From CAYFJO01 sp964343305 (GTDB lineage Bacteria; Planctomycetota; Planctomycetia; Pirellulales; Pirellulaceae): a DNA stretch of 5,704 nt. The notes below the pieces were generated by a model. It did no database searches and had not been told where the DNA came from. It saw nothing but the letters and a program-made list of their open reading frames with translations. The position numbers and the translations under genes were made by a program. The stretch is from NCBI GenBank assembly GCA_964343305.1, contig CAYFJO010000617.1:1-5704 (forward strand), in the 5' to 3' direction. This document shows, one piece after another, positions 1 to 5,704 of the stretch; position 1 is the first letter of the stretch; every line of letters begins with the position of its first letter.

Positions 1-2315
1 TAGTCGAACGCGAATACCCGCAGCGACTTGACCGTGCCGCGCGGTATTCCTTTCAGCCCGCCGCCGGTGTAGACGTCGGAGAGATAGACGACGCCATCCT
101 TGCGCGTCAGATCGACTCGCTCGGCTATGACCGGCGGTTTGGGTGTTTTCCGAAGCGGAATCGGTTCCAGCGCGGCGTAGTCCGGATCTTCAAACAACAA
201 GACCATGTTGTCGAATATGTCGACCAGGTAAAGGTTCCAGGGCGAGCTGGCGTCCATCTGAGCGGAGACGAGAAAGTACTTCTCGCTAAGCGGATAGGGA
301 TGCAGGAATTTCGGCCAGGAACTGTTCACCAACCCGTCCCGGATTACGGGTTCCACTTTTTTGCCGTATCCGGGAATCCGCTGCACCGCCCCGTCGGCCT
401 CTTGGGTTCCCACGGCGGGATCGAAGATAATCAATTCGCCCATCCGCGCCGGACCGTGATGCCCGGAAATGACGCCCACGAACTTCGAGGGATGGCCGGG
501 AATTGGCCGAGCGAAAAAGGTCGAATTGGGCCAGAATGAGTTGCTGCCATAAAGGGCCGTTTGCCCTGTGCCGTCGGGGTTCATGTGCATCACGACGCGC
601 GTGAAATAATGCGGCGTGTCGGTATATTCCCAGCGGGTGAACATCACGCGACCGTCGTTGTCCACCGTGGGGCACCAATCGTGGTCTTGGTCGAAACAGA
701 GCTGGCGGACACCCTCACCGTCGGCGTTCATGCGATAGAGATTGGCGACCTGGTTACCACCTCCCACGCAGGGCACGCCCTGAAAACAGGCGGTCGAGCC
801 GAACACGATTTGGCCGTTGGGCAGGTAACACGCATCGTAGTTGTCTACGTCGGGTTCACTCTTGGTGACCTGACGAAGGTTCTTGCCGTCGGCGTCGATT
901 TCGTAAATCTGAAATCGCCGATCTTCGCCTCGCATCGAGAACAGCATCCGCCGCGCGTCGAAGTTCAGGTCGACGTCGCCCACGAACAGACCCTGCTGCG
1001 GCCGGTACACCGTCGTCAACTTGCCGTCGGCACGCACCGGAGAGAGAACGGCAATCTCGTTGTCGAACGCGCCACTAGGTAAGGCGCAGTTGCCCTGCCA
1101 GTTTTGCGGCATGCCCAAATGCCCGCGGCGGCGGACGAGCAGCAGCTTCTCGAAATCCAACAGCGGGTTGGCCAACAAGGCCTCGTGTTGCAGCGCCGAA
1201 TATTGCTCGGCCAATCGCAACACTGCCTCGGCATCGGCACCCGGCTCGCGCTGGGCCTCGAGCTTCGCCAGGCGGTCGAGAAACTGGCAGGCGCGGGGAT
1301 ACTGTTTCCCGTAGGTCTTCGAAAGATCTTCGATCGCGCGGCGAAGCGAGGCAAAATCGGTCTCCCTAGCGCGCGCGACCGTCACCTGCATTGTCCGCGA
1401 ACGGTAGTAGATCTTCCGCAACTGGTCCAGGTCTTCCGCGTTGTTCGCCTTGTCGGCCAGGCGGCGCGCTTGGACGTCGAGCGAGGCGATTTTCCGCGTT
1501 GCCTCGGCGTAGCGGCTGGCCAGATCGCGGAAGTCGCCCGGCTTCCAGTCGGCTTGCCAGATCCGGTCGTCGCGTTCCCAGGCCATCTGTCGCCGCGAGG
1601 TCGAATCCTTGAACTTCTTCTCAGTGAGTTTCCACGCTAAAGTCACGGGGTCGTCGCGTTTGCGCTGTTTCGCCGTTTTCACCGTCGAGAAATAGTACGC
1701 CTTGCCGCCGGAGATATTGTGCACCTTGACCAACAGGCGATTTTCGCCCGCGTTGAGTTCGAGTTTCAACGCAGTCGAGCCGGGCGGCAACCGCACGGCA
1801 GTAGTGGAAAAGAGCTTCTTGCCGTTGAGCCACACCACTATGCCGTCGTCGCTGCCGAAGTAGCCCGTGAAGGTCGCCCGTTTGGCCGACGTGATCGTCC
1901 GCGTCAGGTACATCACATGATGATTGGGAAGATCGATGTCCTTGTGGACCACGCCATCGAGATTGGGAAAACGTCGCCAGGAGAGTTTGCCGTATTTTTT
2001 CGTCAGATCCGTCTCGCGCTCGATTGGCAACTCGGTATGCAAGCCCTCGGCACCCTCGGGTACGTCGAACGGACCGATCGCCTGCCACGCTCCCAACGTC
2101 ACGCCGGCGGGAACGTCCCCTTTTGGCTTTTCCGGCTCCGTTTCCTCCTCGACATAGCTGGCAAGGGCCTCCCGCGACTGCCGCAACGTCTCTTGCCAAC
2201 TGGCAGCTTCGACGAACCAACTCGTCGCGTCCTGGGGCGGTTTGGCGTCTGCGCGGACCAGCGTTAGAGAGACCAGCGCGATCACGATAACGACGACCGA
2301 CATCTTCCGTAACAT
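1..2315 (-). CDS. HzsA-related secreted beta-propeller protein with N-terminal PA14/jelly-roll-like domain (3' end outside window)
   Basis: The frame is open from ATG at 2315 to the left edge: 771 codons plus two bases (TA, the start of a Tyr or a stop; relatives suggest Tyr). Visible order: signal peptide (1-24); beta-sandwich of PA14/jelly-roll type (about 73-210) with GAWQAIGPF and GYFGSDDGIVVWLNGKKLF; charged helical region (about 230-380); a short NPLLDFEKLLLVRR segment (about 385); then a PD40-like beta-propeller (about 415 onward) with IYEIDADGKNLRQV, YRMNADG, DNDGRVMFTRWEY and DVYTGGGLKGIPRGTVKSLRV. Family knowledge: this matches planctomycete proteins related to the hydrazine synthase alpha subunit, whose later part usually carries CxxCH haem sites; that part is cut off here and no CxxCH is visible. 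It lies 111 bases downstream of a same-strand paralogue, so co-transcription is possible. It is probably exported. Substrate and reaction are unknown; hydrazine synthesis should not be assumed. The coding call is very secure, the family call moderately so. Confidence 0.88.
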   Translation of the reverse strand, partial: MLRKMSVVVIVIALVSLTLVRADAKPPQDATSWFVEAASWQETLRQSREALASYVEEETEPEKPKGDVPAGVTLGAWQAIGPFDVPEGAEGLHTELPIERETDLTKKYGKLSWRRFPNLDGVVHKDIDLPNHHVMYLTRTITSAKRATFTGYFGSDDGIVVWLNGKKLFSTTAVRLPPGSTALKLELNAGENRLLVKVHNISGGKAYYFSTVKTAKQRKRDDPVTLAWKLTEKKFKDSTSRRQMAWERDDRIWQADWKPGDFRDLASRYAEATRKIASLDVQARRLADKANNAEDLDQLRKIYYRSRTMQVTVARARETDFASLRRAIEDLSKTYGKQYPRACQFLDRLAKLEAQREPGADAEAVLRLAEQYSALQHEALLANPLLDFEKLLLVRRRGHLGMPQNWQGNCALPSGAFDNEIAVLSPVRADGKLTTVYRPQQGLFVGDVDLNFDARRMLFSMRGEDRRFQIYEIDADGKNLRQVTKSEPDVDNYDACYLPNGQIVFGSTACFQGVPCVGGGNQVANLYRMNADGEGVRQLCFDQDHDWCPTVDNDGRVMFTRWEYTDTPHYFTRVVMHMNPDGTGQTALYGSNSFWPNSTFFARPIPGHPSKFVGVISGHHGPARMGELIIFDPAVGTQEADGAVQRIPGYGKKVEPVIRDGLVNSSWPKFLHPYPLSEKYFLVSAQMDASSPWNLYLVDIFDNMVLLFEDPDYAALEPIPLRKTPKPPVIAERVDLTRKDGVVYLSDVYTGGGLKGIPRGTVKSLRVFAFD
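2244..2315 (-). other. Predicted Sec signal peptide of the downstream HzsA-like protein
   Basis: The first residues are MLRKMSVVVIVIALVSLTLV followed by RADA and then KPPQ. This gives a short basic n-region (R3, K4), a hydrophobic core (about residues 7-20) and an A-D-A ending that fits signal peptidase I cleavage after residue 24. There is no lipobox cysteine. A second in-frame ATG at 2303 (residue 5) would still leave a usable signal peptide. The upstream ATG is preferred because a purine-rich site sits at suitable spacing before it. Confidence 0.75.
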
Positions 2316-2320
2316 GGCGG

Positions 2321-2330
2321 ACTCTTTTCT
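2321..2330 (-). promoter_or_regulatory. Weak ribosome binding site before ATG at 2315
   Basis: Read on the minus strand the sequence is AGAAAAGAGT, with the GAG core six bases before the ATG. It is only a partial match to the Shine-Dalgarno consensus. Its spacing favours ATG 2315 over the in-frame ATG at 2303, which would lie 18 bases from it. Confidence 0.4.
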
Positions 2331-2353
2331 ACGTTCGCTCAACGACCCCCAGC

Positions 2354-2399
2354 GAGGATCAATAGGCATGACGCAATGAGAGGATCAAAAGGCATAACG
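2354..2399. repeat. 20-base imperfect direct repeat, two copies, 26-base period
   Basis: Copy one (2354-2373) is GAGGATCAATAGGCATGACG. Copy two (2380-2399) is GAGGATCAAAAGGCATAACG. They match at 18 of 20 positions and are separated by six bases. They lie between the two genes, 39 to 84 bases before the start codon at 2315, where an operator or upstream activator site would be expected. Neither copy is a palindrome. I see no third copy on either side. The repeat is directly visible; its role is unknown, and it could also be a small slippage duplication or part of a dispersed intergenic repeat. Confidence 0.7.
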
Positions 2400-2426
2400 T
2401 AACAATCGGGGTGGGACATTCTGGTG

Positions 2427-5400
2427 CTACGGTCTCGGTGACCCTGCCTTGAACGAGGCGGCGGCGTTTTCCAGCGAGACGGCGCAATTGAAGATCCGCA
2501 CGTTTGAGATTCTTCCATGGACTTGATACGGGGCGGCTGGCCCACCACTATATTGCCCGACCATCAATGGCCCGGACCATGGCTTGCGCACCGCAGCGCC
2601 GGCCTTCTCGGCCACAAGCGTACCGTTCTGGTAGAGCTGCGTCACCTGACCGTCGAACGTTCCCACTAAGTGGGTCCAACGGCCCGCCGCCGGGCGACCA
2701 CCATCGCAGTCAATACCGCCAACGTGCCAGCGCCAACCAGAACCGAAACGCTGAAGAAACCAGCCGGCCTCTTTCCACCGGCCGCAACTGACGATGACCG
2801 GCATCTGGCCGCCCTCGGTCATGTTCACCCAACATTCGACCGAGAGAGAGCGATCCAAATCAAACGTTTCCTGGTGCGCGAACGTGGCATGTCCGCCAGC
2901 CGACAGATCGAGCGCTCCGCCGCCGACACGCGATTTTGCGTGCAGCGTCCCTTTCGCGACATTTCCCCCGCGCAAGCTGGCATCGGCGTCCTTTGTGAAG
3001 GCTGCCACGAACAGCGGCTCTTTGATTTCGGGCAGGGCTGCCGCCTTGGAAGCCTCTGAAGCAGGACTCTCGATGCCCCGACGGTTGACGGCCCGAACTA
3101 TGTAGGCATACTCGACGCTCGGGTTGGCCTGCACATCACGATACCGCAGTTTGGACGTTGGCTTGGTGGTCAGGCGCTCAAATTGATCGTTTCCCGCCTT
3201 GCCTCGATAGATGTGGTAACGCAGGCTGAAGGGGCTATCATCAGTCCATTGCAGTTTCACGTGCCCAGGGGCTGACTGGGCCGACACGCTCTTTGGACGC
3301 GGCGGCACGGGGGGCTTGGGGACTGTCAGCGAGGCACGAATCGGCTGGCTCCGCTGTTCCAGGGATTTCAGAATCAGAGCATAGTGTTGCTCGCCCACGG
3401 GCGCACTGCTGTCGACATAGCTGGCAAGAAGCGTCTCGGTCAAAAGCGTTTCCTTGCCCGGGGTGAAATCTTTCTTGTCGCTGCGATGAACTTCCGCGCC
3501 GAGTCCGATCGTGTTTGCCGAGTGTTCCCATTGCAGGTGTACCTGGCCAAGCTCGTCCACATACGCTTTTATCCGCGGTGTCTGCTTGGGCAGATCCGGC
3601 GGAACGAACATGCGGCATTCGCCGACAATCGCCTCTGCGCCCGGCATGTCGATCCGCGGCGTAGCGAGAACTCTCTTCCTGCCGCGACGGATGATTGCGA
3701 GCATCGCTTTATAATGAGGGTCCTCTGCGGACGCGAAGGTAACGTGCGGCTGGCCTGCTTCGTCAATTGGCGGCATCGGTCGTGGCGCGAAGTCGGACAA
3801 AGGCTTGACAGCATGGGCGTAGCCTTGGACCAGCAAACGAGTCCGTTGACGTCTGGGATCCATCTTGTGGTTTCGGCAGATGGCCAAACCGCGCCCGTCT
3901 TGGCCCTCTTTCAGAGGTGCCCTGAGGATTCGGCTTAGTTCGGGGGACTGGAGATTGAACCAGTCACTGCCAACGAATTTGCCATGGCAACTGCCGCAGC
4001 CCGTTTCAGACATTTTCGCGGCAAGCTCTCCGCGCAAAGCGTCCCAGTCAGGCAGACCGTATCCGTGCTTGGTGTAGTGCCAGGTGCCGGAGTAAAGCCC
4101 GTTGCTGTCGATCCAGGCCATGATCAATTCTCGCTCCGTCTGGGTTAGCTCGTCGATCATGCCCTGATGCCCACTCATGATAACTTCGGCCAAGGGGGCC
4201 ACGCCCGAGCCGTGGCTGCGCGGCGTCTTCAGAGGCGCCGACCAGTATGCCGTGCCGTTCATCGTGTCGATGCCAGCGATCAAATGTGCCGTAAGTTGCG
4301 ACTCCCTGCGGTCGACCAGGTTCTCGTAACTGATGTTGAAGTGCTTGGTCCATCCCCCGGACAGGTCCAAGCGGGCCGCGAAACCCTTTTCGCCACCATG
4401 ACAAGAGACGCAGTGCTTGTACCAGATGGGCTGAATCATCGAAGGGTAGTCCATGAATCCAGTTCCCCACGACTCAGGCACGAGGTCTTTCGGGCCGCCG
4501 TCGGGGACCTTTGCCGACGTGGCATAGGCCCGGGTCGTCACGCTTGACTTCTTCTCATGACATCCGATGCAAGAACGCGTTGTTCCCGGGGCTGCCTGAA
4601 TAAAGGTCCGCATGCTCTGGATCAGGCGTTTGTCATCGTCCAACACTTGGAAGTAGAGGGCCCGGCCCGATGGCGCGTTGAAGTAGACCGAGCCATCTTC
4701 GTTGACAGGAGTAAGACCGTGATAGATTTTCGTTGAGAACGAGAGCGAAGCACTGACGAGAAATGTCTGGTTGAACGGGTTTGGTGTGCCGGGGCTGGCG
4801 CTGATGCGAGACGTCTCCTCGATCACACGCAACCACTTCGCTTCGCCGCGATTGATCCCCTCGAGTCCCTCGTAGACATCCAGAACAAAAAAGGCACCAG
4901 TCTTCTTGCTGCGATCGACGCGTTCGGGGACCACGCGCGGAAGCGGCCTAGGTTTGACCAGCATGGGCGCGTGCAACCCGATGTCGGGATCAGAGAGGAC
5001 CACGATACGGTTTCCTTGGCGATCCATCATCTCGATGGCGTTGCGGTTTCCCCGTGACCGGCCGCTGAAGATGACGGTGTCGCGATTCAACGGGTACGGC
5101 TCGCAGGAGTTGCCGCGATCGTAGTCCGGTTGGTCGTGATGCTCGAAGTTGAACAGAGCCTCAGTTCCGTTCTTGCCCTTGCTGGGATCGATAAAGGCGA
5201 TCGAACCGCGCGGCGGTGCGTTGTGCTTGGCCAGAGTCACGGCGATCAAACCGCAGCCCGGCACGGGGCGGGCATCCAGAATTGCTTCGGGCAAAACCAT
5301 GTTGTTGGCGAAGACCGCGGTCTCTTCCGATCCGTCCGGATGGATCGACCACAGCGCCTGCATGGTCAGGGCGTTCTTGTCGACGTATTCCCAGCGCCCA

Positions 5401-5704
5401 AACAGCACGCGGCCATCCGGCATTATCGACGGATCGAATTCGTTTTCGGAATTGACCGAGATCGAATGAATATCGCTGCCGTCGGCATTCATGACGTGCA
5501 GAATTGCAACTCCCGTATTGTTGCACGGCACCAGCCCCGCCGGACGAGTCGAAAGAAAGATGATGCGTCCGTCGGCAAGATACGATGGCGCGAGGTCGTG
5601 CATGCCTGCCCCTCTGCCGTTGTTACAAGACACCAGATCGGAAGGATCAGAGACCTTGCGCAGCCCTTTGCCATCGACACCGATCTCGTAAATCTTGGTG
5701 CAGC
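2427..5704 (-). CDS. HzsA-like beta-propeller / three-haem cytochrome c with FN3-like and LamG-like C-terminus (5' end outside window)
   Basis: The frame is open from the right edge to TAG at 2427-2429, giving 1091 full codons; numbering starts at the codon beginning at 5702. Order: beta-propeller (1 to about 300) with KIYEIGVDGKGLRKV, VMNADGS, MPDGRVLFGRWEYVD and VLDVYEGLEGINRGEAKWLRV; a beta-rich segment (about 310-375) with PVNEDGSVYFNAPSGRALYF; a cytochrome region with CIGCH (378), CVSCH (431) and CGSCH (569); two FN3-like modules (about 700-795 and 800-890); and a LamG/concanavalin-like domain (about 897-1088) with VECWV, GRWTHLVGTFDG and GRISNVRIF. Aligning KIYEI here with QIYEI at residue 470 of the downstream paralogue suggests roughly 460 residues, including any signal peptide, lie beyond the window. 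CxxCH motifs require export for haem attachment, so the protein should be periplasmic or secreted. It resembles planctomycete proteins related to hydrazine synthase alpha. Electron transfer or redox chemistry is likely; the substrate is unknown. Confidence 0.9.
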   Translation of the reverse strand, partial: CTKIYEIGVDGKGLRKVSDPSDLVSCNNGRGAGMHDLAPSYLADGRIIFLSTRPAGLVPCNNTGVAILHVMNADGSDIHSISVNSENEFDPSIMPDGRVLFGRWEYVDKNALTMQALWSIHPDGSEETAVFANNMVLPEAILDARPVPGCGLIAVTLAKHNAPPRGSIAFIDPSKGKNGTEALFNFEHHDQPDYDRGNSCEPYPLNRDTVIFSGRSRGNRNAIEMMDRQGNRIVVLSDPDIGLHAPMLVKPRPLPRVVPERVDRSKKTGAFFVLDVYEGLEGINRGEAKWLRVIEETSRISASPGTPNPFNQTFLVSASLSFSTKIYHGLTPVNEDGSVYFNAPSGRALYFQVLDDDKRLIQSMRTFIQAAPGTTRSCIGCHEKKSSVTTRAYATSAKVPDGGPKDLVPESWGTGFMDYPSMIQPIWYKHCVSCHGGEKGFAARLDLSGGWTKHFNISYENLVDRRESQLTAHLIAGIDTMNGTAYWSAPLKTPRSHGSGVAPLAEVIMSGHQGMIDELTQTERELIMAWIDSNGLYSGTWHYTKHGYGLPDWDALRGELAAKMSETGCGSCHGKFVGSDWFNLQSPELSRILRAPLKEGQDGRGLAICRNHKMDPRRQRTRLLVQGYAHAVKPLSDFAPRPMPPIDEAGQPHVTFASAEDPHYKAMLAIIRRGRKRVLATPRIDMPGAEAIVGECRMFVPPDLPKQTPRIKAYVDELGQVHLQWEHSANTIGLGAEVHRSDKKDFTPGKETLLTETLLASYVDSSAPVGEQHYALILKSLEQRSQPIRASLTVPKPPVPPRPKSVSAQSAPGHVKLQWTDDSPFSLRYHIYRGKAGNDQFERLTTKPTSKLRYRDVQANPSVEYAYIVRAVNRRGIESPASEASKAAALPEIKEPLFVAAFTKDADASLRGGNVAKGTLHAKSRVGGGALDLSAGGHATFAHQETFDLDRSLSVECWVNMTEGGQMPVIVSCGRWKEAGWFLQRFGSGWRWHVGGIDCDGGRPAAGRWTHLVGTFDGQVTQLYQNGTLVAEKAGAAVRKPWSGPLMVGQYSGGPAAPYQVHGRISNVRIFNCAVSLENAAASFKAGSPRP
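2439..3014 (-). other. C-terminal LamG / concanavalin-A-like domain
   Basis: Residues of about 897-1088 show a LamG_3-type pattern: GGGALDLSAGGHATF, then LSVECWVNM, GRWTHLVGTFDG, LYQNGTLVAEKAG, LMVGQYSGG and GRISNVRIFNCAVS. It forms the extreme C-terminus, ending just before the stop codon. Family knowledge associates this fold with glycan or protein binding, and it is common at the ends of planctomycete exported proteins. The specific ligand is unknown. Confidence 0.75.
3030..3305 (-). other. Second FN3-like module of the multihaem protein
   Basis: Residues of about 800-890 show VKLQWTDD, YHIYRGKAG, LRYRDV and VEYAYIVRAVNRRGIESPAS. This is a clearer FN3 signature than the first module (Trp in strand B, 'Y.I.RG' in strand C, 'Y.YIVRAVN..G.ES..S' in strands F and G). 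Such modules usually act as spacers or mediate surface and carbohydrate contact in bacterial secreted proteins. Confidence 0.72.
3315..3606 (-). other. First FN3-like module of the multihaem protein
   Basis: Residues of about 700-795 start at PPDLPKQTPRIKAYVDELGQ and contain a beta-strand pattern VHLQWEH, then EVHRSD, then YVDSSAPVGEQHYALILKS. This fits a fibronectin type III fold (the W in strand B, a Tyr in strand F). The module is divergent and the boundaries are approximate. A proline-rich linker (PKPPVPPRPK) joins it to the next module. Confidence 0.55.
3984..3998 (-). other. Haem c attachment motif CGSCH (third)
   Basis: It encodes SETG-CGSCH-GKF at residue 569. It comes after the segment LTQTERELIMAWIDSNG, a helix-plus-WIDxNG pattern that usually closes the preceding cytochrome module. 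The site is canonical. Whether it forms an independent domain cannot be seen from sequence alone. Confidence 0.8.
4398..4412 (-). other. Haem c attachment motif CVSCH (second)
   Basis: It encodes QPIWYKH-CVSCH-GGEKG at residue 431. The context (MIQPIWYKHC, then GG and a D-L-S-G-G turn) resembles the haem-binding start of planctomycete cytochrome c modules, in which a conserved 'QPI...HCVSCHG' pattern is common. Confidence 0.88.
4557..4571 (-). other. Haem c attachment motif CIGCH (first)
   Basis: It encodes RS-CIGCH-EKK at residue 378 of the upstream gene. It follows a segment (QSMRTFIQAAPGTTRS) that precedes a CxxCH in many planctomycete proteins of this type. It is a canonical CxxCH site for covalent haem c. 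Confidence 0.85.

Noticed and set aside
1621..2220. Minus-strand open frame of 199 codons
   Set aside because: It overlaps the true minus-strand gene in another frame. The protein is Arg/Gly/Ser-rich with no domain pattern, while the alternative frame reads as a PA14-like domain.
561..2267. Plus-strand open frames of 173, 178 and 182 codons opposite the downstream HzsA-like gene (561-1082, 1104-1640, 1719-2267)
   Set aside because: They are antisense to a frame with strong family signatures, show no recognisable motifs, and are typical spurious frames in GC-rich DNA.
2316..2426. Rho-independent terminator between the two genes
   Set aside because: Only a four-base stem (CGTT/AACG) is visible near 2332-2344, with no GC-rich hairpin followed by a T tract. 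The 20-base repeats are direct, not inverted.
2339..2548. Small minus-strand gene (69 codons) spanning the gap, ending MPFDPLIASCLLILAGGR
   Set aside because: Most of it overlaps the end of the LamG coding region in another frame, its tail is simply a reading of the direct repeat, and no convincing ribosome binding site is seen.
3869..3878. ICRNHK (residue 609) as a fourth haem c site
   Set aside because: The cysteine is three residues before the histidine and there is no second cysteine; it fits neither CxxCH nor the known single-cysteine variants.
3384..3938. Plus-strand open frame of 184 codons
   Set aside because: It lies opposite the FN3 and haem region of the upstream gene and shows no independent motifs or ribosome binding site.
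5631..5633. GTG as the start codon of the multihaem gene
   Set aside because: The frame stays open upstream to the window edge and the upstream residues (KIYEIGVDGKGLRKV) match the paralogue's propeller, so GTG is an internal valine.
1..5704. Mobile elements, CRISPR arrays, tRNA or rRNA genes
   Set aside because: No terminal inverted repeats, transposase motifs, regularly spaced repeats beyond the two copies noted, or RNA gene signatures were visible on either strand.

Overview
The window looks like chromosomal DNA from a heterotrophic planctomycete, probably a member of the Pirellulales or a relative. The DNA is moderately GC-rich. It carries two very long secreted-type proteins on the minus strand that combine a beta-propeller, c-type haem motifs and LamG/FN3-like modules, an architecture familiar from that phylum. 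The taxonomic call rests on protein style alone; no marker gene is present.

Layout: both genes read right to left, and both run off the window. The upstream gene (2427-5704) has its 3' end here but not its start. It encodes an HzsA-like beta-propeller, a region with three CxxCH haem c motifs, two fibronectin-III-like modules and a C-terminal LamG-like (concanavalin-A fold) domain. After a 111-base gap (2316-2426) comes the second gene (1-2315), which has its start and signal peptide here but not its 3' end. It encodes a PA14/jelly-roll-like domain, a helical region and the same kind of HzsA-like propeller. The gap holds a near-perfect 20-base direct repeat and a weak ribosome binding site. 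I see no terminator in it. No stretch over 300 bases lacks a gene.

The two proteins are paralogues. Several signatures recur in the same order in both propellers: IYEI..DGK.LR.V, MNADG, DGRV.F.RWEY, PYPL, ERVD and DVY.G...G..RG..K.LRV. Family knowledge links them to the hydrazine synthase alpha-subunit (HzsA) related proteins that are abundant in non-anammox planctomycetes. Nothing in the window supports hydrazine synthesis itself, since no HzsB/HzsC-like gene is visible. The likely picture is a pair of exported proteins, at least one of which is a multihaem cytochrome with adhesion or glycan-binding modules. Their substrate is unknown.

The most unusual items are the fusion of a multihaem cytochrome to FN3 and LamG modules, the tandem pair of divergent paralogues, and the 26-base-period direct repeat in front of the second gene. 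I did not find a clearly new multi-gene system; too little neighbourhood is visible to judge.
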